Source: Myxococcus llanfairpwllgwyngyllgogerychwyrndrobwllllantysiliogogogochensis (GTDB taxonomy: Bacteria > Myxococcota > Myxococcia > Myxococcales > Myxococcaceae). From it: DNA of 64,000 nucleotides. The notes beneath the pieces were generated by a model, which saw only the letters and a list, made by a program, of their open reading frames with translations, was not told the origin of the DNA and ran no database searches. Both the position numbers and the translations under genes were made by a program. Shown here in pieces: positions 33,554 through 41,620 of this stretch (position 1 is its first letter; the number at the start of each line of letters is the position of its first letter). Location of the stretch: positions 1 to 64,000 of the forward strand of contig NZ_VIFM01000011.1 in the NCBI RefSeq assembly GCF_006636215.1. Reading direction: 5' to 3'.

Positions 33554-34342
33554 GTGCGTTACGAGCTGCACGACGGCCGAATCCTCACCTGGTCCCTGGA
33601 GACGCACGTCGTCACCCACTGCAACCTGCGCTGCGTGCAGTGTTGCCCCATGTCGCCCCACCTGCCCGCCTGGGCCGTGGAGCCCGCCGTGCTCGGCGCC
33701 GACCTCACCCGGCTCGCCCGCGTGCTCAAGCCCAACATCTTCAAGCTCACCGGCGGCGAGCCCTTCCTCCACCCGGACCTGCCCGCCGTACTCGACGCCG
33801 TCCGCGCGTCCGGCATCTCCGAGCAGCTCTCCGTCACCACCAACGGTTTCCTCGCCCAGAGCGCGCCCGACGCCGTCTACGAGCGCCTGGACCGGATGAC
33901 CCTGTCCGTCTACTCCTCCGCGCCGCTGCCGGAGAAGTCCCTGGCCCGCATCACCGAGCGCTGTGCGCGACACGACGTCCTCCTCACGGTGAAGCACATC
34001 GACGCCTTCCAGCAGCTCACCCCGGATGCGCCCCTGGCCACCGACGCGGAGGTCCGCGACGTCCACGCGCGCTGCTGGCTCAAGGTCCGCTGCCACCTGG
34101 TCCACCGGGGCCACTTCTACACCTGCACCCGTCCGCCCCACGTGGCCACGGTGCTGGGCCCCTCGCACCCGGAGATGCCCGCGCTGGCCGAGGTGGATGG
34201 TGTGCGCCTCGACGCTCCGGAGCTGCTGGAGCGGATGCTCGGCCACCTGGAGCGGGACACGCCGCTGGCCACCTGTCGCTACTGCCTGGGCGCCAGTGGC
34301 CCGTGGCAGCCGCACGCGCAGCTCCCACGGGCCCACGGCTGA
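33554..34342 (+). CDS. Radical SAM protein with extra C-terminal cysteines
   Basis: A 262-residue protein with the CX3CX2C cluster motif (C23, C27, C30 in THCNLRCVQC) and KLTGGEPFLHP near residue 65, the GGE motif for SAM binding. Further cysteines near 175, 181, 192, 242 and 245 (RCW, RCHL, YTCTRPP, TCRYCLG) are spaced like a twitch/SPASM auxiliary Fe-S domain. Relatives modify peptides, sugars or small molecules. It is divergent from the asparagine-synthetase/UGT/ASKHA operon with only 54 bp between the starts, so shared regulation and a shared product are plausible. The GTG start was chosen because VRYELHDGRI immediately precedes the conserved core. Confidence 0.85.
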   Translation: MRYELHDGRILTWSLETHVVTHCNLRCVQCCPMSPHLPAWAVEPAVLGADLTRLARVLKPNIFKLTGGEPFLHPDLPAVLDAVRASGISEQLSVTTNGFLAQSAPDAVYERLDRMTLSVYSSAPLPEKSLARITERCARHDVLLTVKHIDAFQQLTPDAPLATDAEVRDVHARCWLKVRCHLVHRGHFYTCTRPPHVATVLGPSHPEMPALAEVDGVRLDAPELLERMLGHLERDTPLATCRYCLGASGPWQPHAQLPRAHG

Positions 34343-34351
34343 CCCCCGAGG

Positions 34352-35350
34352 CTACTCGCGGGACTTCGACAGCGCGCGCTGCATCGACGCCGGATAGCGG
34401 TCTCCCACCGCGACGCCCGGAGGCGCCACGAGGTCGATGTCCTTCAGGTCCTTCTCCGTGAGCTTCACGTCGAGCGCGCCCAGGTTCTCATCCAGGTACT
34501 TGCGCCGCTTGGTTCCCGGGATGGGGACCACGTCCTGGCCGCGCGCCATCACCCACGCGAGCGCGAGCTGCGCCGGCGTGCAGCCCTTGTCCTTCGCCAG
34601 CCGCTCCACCTTCACCACCAGCTCCAGGTTGCGCGTGAAGTTCTCTCCCTGGAAGCGCGGCGAGTGGCGGCGGTAGTCGTCCGCGGCCAGGTCCTCGTAG
34701 CGCTTGATTTGCCCCGTCAGGAAGCCGCGCCCCAGCGGGCTGTACGGCACGAAGCCGATGCCCAGCTCGTGGCAGGCCTGGAGCACCCCGTCCTCCGGTT
34801 CGCGGCTCCACAGCGAGTACTCACTCTGGAGCGCGGCGATGGGGTGCACCTTGGAGGCCCGGCGCAGCGTGTCCGCGTCCACCTCCGACAACCCCAGGTG
34901 CCGCACCTTGCCCGCGCGCACCAGGTCCGCCATGGCCCCCACCGTGTCCTCGATGGGCGTCGACGCGTCCAGCCGGTGCAGGTAGTACAGGTCGATGACG
35001 TCCACGCCCAGCCGGCGCAGGCTGGCCTCGCACGCGCGCTTCACGTACTCGGGGCTGCCGTTGATGCCGCGCGCCTGCGGGTTGTTCGGGTCCCGGACGA
35101 TGCCGAACTTGGTGGCCAGGACGACCTTCGCGCGGTGGGGCTTGAGCACCCGGCCCACCAGCTCCTCGTTGCTTCCGGAGCCGTACATGTCCGCCGTGTC
35201 GAAGAAGGTGATGCCCTTGTCCAGCGCGTGCAGCAGCGTGGCTTCCGACTCGGCGTCATCCCGCCCCGCGTAGAAATCCGACATCCCCATGCAGCCCAGG
35301 CCCAAGGCGGACACCTTCAGGCCCTGCTTTCCGAGAGTCCGTGTCTCCAT
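34352..35350 (-). CDS. Aldo/keto reductase
   Basis: A 332-residue TIM-barrel NADPH-dependent reductase of the AKR superfamily. The catalytic tetrad is readable: Asp51 (FFDTAD), Tyr56 (MYG), Lys81 (LATKFG) and His125 (YYLHR). The C-terminal cofactor segment is [20 protein letters not shown]. The N-terminal MGMSDFYAG and the overall length are typical of the AKR subgroup often annotated as pyridoxal reductase or general stress aldo/keto reductase. The physiological substrate cannot be deduced. It converges on the radical SAM gene with only 9 nt between the stops. The start [10 protein letters not shown] has GAAGGGG upstream. Confidence 0.92.
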   Translation of the reverse strand: METRTLGKQGLKVSALGLGCMGMSDFYAGRDDAESEATLLHALDKGITFFDTADMYGSGSNEELVGRVLKPHRAKVVLATKFGIVRDPNNPQARGINGSPEYVKRACEASLRRLGVDVIDLYYLHRLDASTPIEDTVGAMADLVRAGKVRHLGLSEVDADTLRRASKVHPIAALQSEYSLWSREPEDGVLQACHELGIGFVPYSPLGRGFLTGQIKRYEDLAADDYRRHSPRFQGENFTRNLELVVKVERLAKDKGCTPAQLALAWVMARGQDVVPIPGTKRRKYLDENLGALDVKLTEKDLKDIDLVAPPGVAVGDRYPASMQRALSKSRE

Positions 35351-35404
35351 GTCGACAGCCCCTTCGCCGGCCGCCGACATGGCGTCCGTTTTCGCGCGGA
35401 GCCT

Positions 35405-37585
35405 TTACTGTGGCTGGGCCACCGACACGTCAACTGGAAGCGTTCGCTCCCGAGGCAAATCGACGGTGAAGGTGGAGCCGCGCCCCTGCTCGCTCTCCAC
35501 GCGCACCCGCCCTCCCATGGCCTCCACCAGCGTCCGGGTGATGTAGAGGCCCAGGCCCAGGCCGCCATAGTGCCGTTCCGACACGGCGCGCTCGAAGCGG
35601 CCGAAGAGGCGCGGCAGGTGCTCGGGCGCAATCCCGATGCCCTGGTCCCTCACCCGCAAGCGCGCACGGGTGGGGCCCTGCTCCAGGCTCAGCTGGATGG
35701 GTTTGCCCGAGCCGTACTTCACCGCGTTGTCGATGAGGTTGGTGACGACCTGCTCCAGCCGGAGCCGGTCCCATCGACCGATGAGGCCCGACTCACCGCC
35801 CTCCACCTCCAGCGTGGAGCCGGCCCGGGTTGCATGGGGCTCGTAGCGCACCACCACCTCGCGGATGAGCGCGCCCAGGTCCACGTCCTCCAGCTCCAGG
35901 GCCAGCCTGCCCGCGGCGATGCGCGACACGTCGAGCAAATCTCCCACGAGCTCCGCCAGCTTCTTCACCTGCCGGGCGCCCGTGTCCACGTAGCCCTTCA
36001 CCACGGAGTAGGGGATGGCGTCGGGGTGGCGCTCCAGCTCGCGCGCGAGCGCCTGGAGCTTGAGGCTCAGCGGGGTGAGGGGCGTCTTCAGCTCGTGGCT
36101 CGCGATGGAGAGGAACTCGTCGCGCAGGCGGATGGCCTCCTGGGCCTCGCGGTACAGGCGCGCGTTCTCCATGGAGAGCGCGGCGCGGTACGCCAGCTCC
36201 AGCCCGAAGGCGAGGTCCGCCTGGGTGTAGCGACGGTTGGAGAACGAGGTGAAGAAGCTGAAGACTCCCAGCGTGTGGCCGCGCACCACCAGCGGCACGG
36301 CGATGAAGGAGCGCAGGCCGGTGGCCAGCATCACCCGGGCGTGGTTCTCGTTGTGGGCGCTGCGCTTGATGTGCGCGGGCGTCATCTCCTCCAGGAGGAT
36401 GGCCTCGCCGCGCAGGAGCGCCGCGGTGGGCGGGTGGCGCGGGTTGCCCTCCGGCATGAGCTGGAAGTTGAGGACCTCCGCGGCGGTGGCGGCGTCCTCG
36501 GGGCGTGCATGGGCGACCTCCAGCCGACGGAAGTTGCCATCGGGTTGCGCCAGGTCCACGAAGCACCAGTCCGCGAGCGCGGGCACCACGAGCTTGGCCA
36601 GGTTGCGCATCGTCGCCTCGTAGTCGAGCGAGGACGCGAGCACCGTGCTCACCTCGGCGAGGACGCGGGTGCGGAACTCGGCCTGGCGCAGTTCGATGGC
36701 CAGGGCCTCCGCGCGCTGGCGTGCGTGCACCAGGTCCGTCACGTCGAAGCCGAAGCCCGCGATGCCGTCCACCTGTCCCTGGGTGTCGCGGGTGGGCTGG
36801 TAGACGAGGTTGTGAAAGGTCTCCTTCTCCATCCCATCCGTCTGGAGGAAGCGCAGCGGCACGGCGTTGCCCACGAAGGGCTCGCCCGTGGCGAAGACGC
36901 GGTCCAGCACGTCGCGTGCGTCCTGCTCCGCCACCTTCACCACGCCCTCCTGGAAGGGCATGCCCAGGGTGTCCCGGCTCTTCAAGAGCGAGCTGTTGCG
37001 CGCGTTGGAGAAGTCGAAGTCGTGCGTGGCGCCGCGCAGGAAGAAAATCTGCGCGGGGGCCTGCATGAAGATGGTGTGCAGGCGAGTCCTCGCGGCCTCG
37101 GACGCGGCGCGGGCCTGTCGCTCGCTCTCCAGCAGCCCCGCACGCTCCTCCATGGCCCGGCTGAGCGACACGTTCAGCTTGGTGATGAAGATGGCGAGCA
37201 GGGCGAAGATGCCCAGGGACAGCACATCCGCGGACCTCATCTGGAGTGTCAGTCGCGGCGGGAGGAACTCGTGGTCCACGGCCCCCAGTGACAACGCCGT
37301 CACCAGGAGCGCGGGCCCCCATCCTCCCCACCAGCCGGCCACCATGACGGCGCCATAGAAGAAGAGGAAGGGGCTGGTGGACATCAGCGACGCGAGCTCC
37401 ATCTGGAGCAGCAGCGCGCAGAGGAAGAAGAGCAGGGCGACGCCATAGCGGCCCAGTCGGGACTTCTGAAGCCAGCTCCAGGCCTTCCGGGGGTCCGGCG
37501 TGAGGCGCTGCTCGAGCGGAGCCGACAGGGAGCGCGTGCTCCCCGACGGACGGGTGGTTTCCAGATGCGAGACGGGCGTGGGCAA
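35405..37585 (-). CDS. Membrane histidine kinase (DUF4118-PAS-GAF-HisKA-HATPase)
   Basis: About 726 residues. Membrane helices of the DUF4118 type lie in the first 170 residues (FFYGAVMVAGWWGGWGPALL). A PAS-like domain (TIFMQAPAQIFFLRG) and a GAF domain (ATGLRSFIAVPLVV) follow. HisKA comes next, with phospho-acceptor His497 in SHELKTPLT. The ATPase N, G1 and G2 boxes are DNAVKYG, RDQGIGI and GGLGLGL. No response regulator gene is adjacent, so it is an orphan kinase, common in myxobacteria. The start is taken as TTG at 37585 because AGGAGG lies exactly 9 nt upstream; a longer GTG-initiated frame from 37726 is possible but has an unrelated Arg/Ser-rich lead. Confidence 0.88.
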   Translation of the reverse strand: MPTPVSHLETTRPSGSTRSLSAPLEQRLTPDPRKAWSWLQKSRLGRYGVALLFFLCALLLQMELASLMSTSPFLFFYGAVMVAGWWGGWGPALLVTALSLGAVDHEFLPPRLTLQMRSADVLSLGIFALLAIFITKLNVSLSRAMEERAGLLESERQARAASEAARTRLHTIFMQAPAQIFFLRGATHDFDFSNARNSSLLKSRDTLGMPFQEGVVKVAEQDARDVLDRVFATGEPFVGNAVPLRFLQTDGMEKETFHNLVYQPTRDTQGQVDGIAGFGFDVTDLVHARQRAEALAIELRQAEFRTRVLAEVSTVLASSLDYEATMRNLAKLVVPALADWCFVDLAQPDGNFRRLEVAHARPEDAATAAEVLNFQLMPEGNPRHPPTAALLRGEAILLEEMTPAHIKRSAHNENHARVMLATGLRSFIAVPLVVRGHTLGVFSFFTSFSNRRYTQADLAFGLELAYRAALSMENARLYREAQEAIRLRDEFLSIASHELKTPLTPLSLKLQALARELERHPDAIPYSVVKGYVDTGARQVKKLAELVGDLLDVSRIAAGRLALELEDVDLGALIREVVVRYEPHATRAGSTLEVEGGESGLIGRWDRLRLEQVVTNLIDNAVKYGSGKPIQLSLEQGPTRARLRVRDQGIGIAPEHLPRLFGRFERAVSERHYGGLGLGLYITRTLVEAMGGRVRVESEQGRGSTFTVDLPRERTLPVDVSVAQPQ

Positions 37586-37880
37586 GGCGAGGGGCCTCCT
37601 CACGGCGAGGGAGCACCGCGAGCGTCCGGAATCGAAACGCTCCCGGCGCGAGGCGGGGTCCGCGCATGATGGTCCTACTTGGCGCTCGTCTGCCTTCTTC
37701 TCGGATGCAAGTGATTGAAGGAGCACGCTCGGCGGTTCAACGCGCGACTTCTTGCTCCGACTTGTTGAGTGGACAGCTCCCCCGAGAGGGACGGGGCACC
37801 ACCGACCCGGTGTTCCCTGACGCTGACGATGAAGTCTTTCAGGTGTGTTGTTTGTGAATGGCGCCGTGTGAGGGTTGGCG

Positions 37881-38237
37881 TCAAATCATTGGAGCTTCGA
37901 GCATGTCACGCATGCGCATCGAATCGCGGTCCTGAGGCCTCCCCATGCTGAACGAGTCCGACTGGGACAGGAGGCCGGGGCCCTGGGACATGCCCTTGTT
38001 GTACTTCCGGGTGGGGCAGCAGTGACCATCGATGCCCACGCTCGGGCCGCCCATGTTGCTCGGGCCCATGTCGAAGCGGTCCCGCATCAGCATGGGATTG
38101 CCGATGAAGCTCCCCGGAGGTGCGGAGCCACCGTTGCCCGTGGCGCCCTGGATGGTGATGGGCTCCTGCATGGCCGGCTGCTTCGGGACCTGCCGCAGGT
38201 GAAGCGAGTGTCGGGCGGAAGAGAGCTTCGGGGTCAT
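37881..38237 (-). CDS. 118-residue Met/Gly-rich protein, unknown
   Basis: A small protein behind a very good Shine-Dalgarno (TGGAGG, about 8 nt). It has no signal peptide or membrane helix. The composition is unusual: many Met, Gly, Arg and Asp residues with little predicted structure, a single Cys pair (GHCCPTRKYNK), and similar short phrases such as RDRFDMGPSNMG and DRDSMRMRD. Codon bias fits a real gene. It lies alone between the beta-lactamase-fold hydrolase and the histidine kinase, with about 100 bp of upstream space for its own promoter. I do not recognise a family. It could be a disordered structural protein or, less likely, a peptide precursor. Confidence 0.6.
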   Translation of the reverse strand: MTPKLSSARHSLHLRQVPKQPAMQEPITIQGATGNGGSAPPGSFIGNPMLMRDRFDMGPSNMGGPSVGIDGHCCPTRKYNKGMSQGPGLLSQSDSFSMGRPQDRDSMRMRDMLEAPMI

Positions 38238-38342
38238 GGCGTGTACCTCCAAGTGGGCGGTGTGGCTTCATTACGGCGCACACGCGCACACGGTTACATC
38301 GCCTCGACAGGGGCCGCGCTGGCGTGAGCGCGGCCCGGTGCG

Positions 38343-39539
38343 TCACTTCACGGTGGGCGGCGGATACGGGTTGTAGTCCCAGCGCCAGGGCATGTCCGTG
38401 GGGCCCAGGACGGCTTCGATGAGCGGAGGGAAGACGTGGGGGCCCTTCACGCTGTTGGCGAGCAGGACGACGCAGCGCGCGCCGCGCTCCAGGCAGAGGG
38501 CGAAGTTGTCGGTGTGCTCGTCGTGGCCGCCCTTGAAGAAGGCGGGGCCGGAGCGGTCATTGAAGAGCACCATGCCCAGTCCGGCGGACAGGGAGATGGT
38601 CTGGTTGCGCGGGTCCGTTTCCTCGGTGAGGGTGGGGAACTGGTGGGCCCAGGGGATGGCGAGCTGCGGGGAGAGCAGCTCCGCGCGCGCCTTGGAGGAG
38701 AGGCCTTCTCCGCGCATGAGGCCGGCGAGGAACTTCGCGTAGTCCTCGATGGTGGTGTCCATGGAGCCGGCGGCGCGGACGCTGCCGCGCTGGTGGTGGG
38801 CCTTGGCCACGCCGTGCTCGTCGTAGCCGGTGGTGACGTTGGGGGCGAAGTCGTCCCGCCAGACCATGCTGGTGCGGCGCATGCCGAAGCGGTCGAAGAC
38901 GCGCCGCTGGAACTCCTGGCCGGCGTCGAGTCCGAGGCCCGCGTCCTCGAGGACGAACTGGAGCAGGTTGATGCCCTCGCCGGAGTAGGCGTAGCGCGCG
39001 CCCGGGTCGAACTTGAAGTCGAGCTTCCCGTCCGGGTTGAGGAAACGGAAGTTGGGGACGCCGGGCGAGTGGCTCAGCAGCATGCGCGGCGTGAGCTGCT
39101 TCCAGCGCGGGTCCGCCGCGAGGTCCTCGTACTTCTTGAACTCGGGCAGGGGCTTCTTGAGGTAGCGCTCGATGGGCGTGTCCAGGTCCAGCACACCCTC
39201 GTCGACGAGCTGCATGACGAGGTAGCCGAAGACGAGCTTGGTCAGTGATGCGCCGTACATGACGGTGTCGGTCTTGAGGGGCGCGGCCTGCTCGACGTCG
39301 CGCAGTCCGTAAGCCTTCACGGCGACGACCTGGCCTTCCTCGATGATGGCCAGCGCGAGCCCGGGCAGCTTCGCCTCGGTCATGAGGCGCACGGCGGTGG
39401 CATCGATGTCCGGGCCGTGGCGCACGGGTTCAGGCTCGGACAGGGAACACACCCTGGTGCACGCGGAGAGCAGGCCCAGCAGACCCAGCAGGCTCGGGAG
39501 GAGGAGACGGGCGAGGGGACGAACGAGCGAGGAGGGCAT
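38343..39539 (-). CDS. Beta-lactamase-fold serine hydrolase lipoprotein
   Basis: A 398-residue lipoprotein (lipobox LLSAC, Cys27) of the class C beta-lactamase/esterase fold. The nucleophile motif SxxK is Ser98-Lys101 in YGASLTKLVFGYL, the Tyr motif is YAYSGEG, and the third conserved segment is FFKGGHDEH, where His-Thr-Gly or Lys-Thr-Gly would be in true enzymes. Members include esterases, D-aminopeptidases and peptidoglycan-acting enzymes. Antibiotic hydrolysis is not implied. The protein should face the periplasm or cell surface. It is unlinked to obvious cell-wall genes. Confidence 0.87.
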   Translation of the reverse strand: MPSSLVRPLARLLLPSLLGLLGLLSACTRVCSLSEPEPVRHGPDIDATAVRLMTEAKLPGLALAIIEEGQVVAVKAYGLRDVEQAAPLKTDTVMYGASLTKLVFGYLVMQLVDEGVLDLDTPIERYLKKPLPEFKKYEDLAADPRWKQLTPRMLLSHSPGVPNFRFLNPDGKLDFKFDPGARYAYSGEGINLLQFVLEDAGLGLDAGQEFQRRVFDRFGMRRTSMVWRDDFAPNVTTGYDEHGVAKAHHQRGSVRAAGSMDTTIEDYAKFLAGLMRGEGLSSKARAELLSPQLAIPWAHQFPTLTEETDPRNQTISLSAGLGMVLFNDRSGPAFFKGGHDEHTDNFALCLERGARCVVLLANSVKGPHVFPPLIEAVLGPTDMPWRWDYNPYPPPTVK

Positions 39540-39740
39540 GCCTGGAGAATGTGGTGACGGCCAGGTTGTCGCAATTCCAAGCGGCCTCGTGCCGACACGC
39601 CGAGGTGGCTGTTACGCGATGACTGAGTCGTGCGAGACGACGCGTGCGGGTCTGCCCCGGCGAGATGCCCCGCGATTCAGGTCGTCGCGCGATGTCTGTC
39701 ATTGGGGGCAGGGCCCCGCGCGGCGCGAGTGGAGCAGGCC

Positions 39741-41066
39741 CTACGGAACGCGGGCGCGGCTTCGGAATGGCAGGGGCTTGGTGCCGGTGGCCAGGTCCTC
39801 CGCGCTCACGTGCCGCACGTCCAGCCGCGGTGACCCGCTCCACCCGAGGTTGCGCAGGGCGGCGACGAGTCGCTCACACAGTGGCGTTACCTCGGAGGCG
39901 TCCGCGCCGGCCAGCTCCAGCTCGAAGGAAGAGGGTGTCAGCTGCGTCAGCCGGAAGGCGCGCAGGGCGTGGTGCTTGAACACCCAGGCGAGCGTCCACG
40001 CATCCACTGTTCGGCCCGTGGGAGTCGTGAAGTGGCACGCGCCGCGACCGCCGAAGCGCTCCAGTGTCCAGCCGTGGAAGCCGCACGCGCACGCGTCCCT
40101 GTCCACCGTGCCCGAATCTCCCGGCAGATAGCGCAGGAGCGGCAGCACGCTGGGACGCAGCCGCGTCACCACCACCTCGTTGAGTCCTGGCTCCAGCCAC
40201 ACGTCGGGCGCGAGGACATGGAAGCGCCCCGGCCCTCCCAGGCACTCCCAGGCAAGCGGTCCCGTCTCCGTCGTTGCGTAGTAGTTCAGCAGCGGCGCGG
40301 GCACCGAGCGCGCCAGGGCGTCCCGGGTGTCCTGGGGCAGGTACTGCGCGGAGGTGAGCAGCAGCGCGGGGGCCGGGAGGTCGCGCTGCTCGGAGAGCCA
40401 CCGCAGTCCCTCCGGGTCTGAGAAGATGACGGCGGGACGTACGCGGCTCAGCCGCTCGCGTGCATTGTCTCGCAGCACGGAGATGCGGTGCAGCGCGCCG
40501 TCCTGGAGGATGGGCAGCCGCACCGAGTACTCGAGTCCACCCGGCAGGGCATCCAGCAGCACCACACGGGGACGCGGCGGCAGCACGGCCCGCGCGCGCT
40601 CCAGCCAGAACCGCAGCACCGCCCACATGTGCAGGCAGTCGCGCCTGTCTCTCACCACCTTCACCGGCTCGCCCGTGGAGCCGGAGCTTCGCACCACCAC
40701 GCTCTCGTCCTCATGGGACAGCGGTGTGGGCACCTGGTCCCAGTGTCGCGCCAGCGTGCCTCGTTCCAGCGTGGGGAAGTGCCTCAGGTCCGCGAGCGTT
40801 CGGAGGTCTCCAGGGTGAAGCCCCGCGTCCCGCAGTCGCCGCGTGTAATAGGGAGAAGCCAGCAGGCCAGCGCGCAGCCCTTCCAGTCGCGACTCCAGCT
40901 CCGCGCGGGCCGCTGCCTCGTCGGGGAGGACGGCGAAGCGCGACAGGTCCCGGGCGATGGACTCCGCCCACGGGACATGGGGACGCTGGGTGGCGGTGTC
41001 CCGGCGGATGTTCGCGCGGGGAGCCACGCGTGCATCCGAGGGGAGCCCCAACGTCACTCGCGCCAT
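39741..41066 (-). CDS. PaaK-like adenylate-forming enzyme
   Basis: A 441-residue member of the phenylacetate-CoA ligase/CapK group. The ATP loop is SSGSTGEP (127-134), the Tyr-motif is YATTETG (263-269), and LRYLPGDSGTVDRDACACGFHGWT near 310-330 contains the hinge Asp and the CxCG of PaaK-like enzymes. Such enzymes activate a carboxylic acid with ATP and often transfer it to CoA or another thiol. The ATG lies within the last codons of the preceding gene (13-nt overlap), so it is the translationally coupled last gene of the MoxR/VWA operon. It is unusual there, because neighbours of PaaK are normally catabolic. The acid substrate is unknown. Confidence 0.83.
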   Translation of the reverse strand: MARVTLGLPSDARVAPRANIRRDTATQRPHVPWAESIARDLSRFAVLPDEAAARAELESRLEGLRAGLLASPYYTRRLRDAGLHPGDLRTLADLRHFPTLERGTLARHWDQVPTPLSHEDESVVVRSSGSTGEPVKVVRDRRDCLHMWAVLRFWLERARAVLPPRPRVVLLDALPGGLEYSVRLPILQDGALHRISVLRDNARERLSRVRPAVIFSDPEGLRWLSEQRDLPAPALLLTSAQYLPQDTRDALARSVPAPLLNYYATTETGPLAWECLGGPGRFHVLAPDVWLEPGLNEVVVTRLRPSVLPLLRYLPGDSGTVDRDACACGFHGWTLERFGGRGACHFTTPTGRTVDAWTLAWVFKHHALRAFRLTQLTPSSFELELAGADASEVTPLCERLVAALRNLGWSGSPRLDVRHVSAEDLATGTKPLPFRSRARVP

Positions 41067-41620
41067 CCTCGAGCGTCGGCGGCGCGCTGGGCCGCATCCG
41101 CGAGGTCCTTGGCGCGCTTGTCCGCTTCCTGGCGGCGGGCCTGCTCCGCCCGCTCCATCTCCTGCAGCGCGGCGCGGTAGTCGAGCTGCTTCAGCCGCGC
41201 GGAGGTGTCACGGGATGACTCGTCCTTCACCTGCCCGTCCACCGCGTGCACCCACTTGCGCAGGAACTCCTCCTGACGGAAGGCGTTGGAGCGCACCATC
41301 TCCGCCGTCAGGGGCTCCACCCACACGAAGAACCCCCGCATCACGGTGGCGGCGTCCGCGTTCTTCCTCAGCATCGCCGCCGTGTCCGCACCCAACGAGG
41401 ACGACGTCAGTACGTACGCGAGCATCACCACCTGCTCCCGCCAGAGCGCTGGAGTCTTCGCTCTGCGCTCCATGTCCTCCCAGTCCGCGCGCGACGGAGG
41501 ACGCACTCCCGCGAGGCGGAAGGTGTCGCAGATGATGGCCACCGCGAGCTCGTGCGGATACGGCGAAACGAGAGGCACGTCGGTGAGCTGCTTCTGGATG
41601 TTCTTGACGTCGAAGGCCAT
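41054..41620 (-). CDS. Unknown MoxR/VWA-operon protein
   Basis: A 188-residue protein without recognisable motifs. The first two thirds are mixed helical (MAFDVKNIQKQLTDVPLVSP start, AVIICDTFRLAG, LAYVLTSSSLG). The last 50 residues are a strongly charged helix rich in Lys, Glu, Ala and Arg (MERAEQARRQEADKRAKDLA), suggesting a coiled coil. There is no signal peptide or membrane helix. Its ATG overlaps the stop of the HExxH/VWA gene by one base (TGATG) and its end overlaps the PaaK-like gene, so a structural or adaptor role in the same complex is plausible. Confidence 0.7.
   Translation of the reverse strand: MAFDVKNIQKQLTDVPLVSPYPHELAVAIICDTFRLAGVRPPSRADWEDMERRAKTPALWREQVVMLAYVLTSSSLGADTAAMLRKNADAATVMRGFFVWVEPLTAEMVRSNAFRQEEFLRKWVHAVDGQVKDESSRDTSARLKQLDYRAALQEMERAEQARRQEADKRAKDLADAAQRAADARGWRE

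Noticed and set aside
30025-34342. Lasso peptide cluster (asparagine-synthetase-like cyclase plus radical SAM)
   Set aside because: No RiPP recognition element, no transglutaminase-like leader protease (B protein) and no short precursor gene are visible in the neighbourhood, and the enzyme lacks the usual N-terminal glutaminase-like domain.
10025-34342. Link between the 54-residue peptide and the radical SAM or asparagine-synthetase-like enzymes as a RiPP pathway
   Set aside because: They are more than 20 kb apart with unrelated operons between them; nothing joins them.
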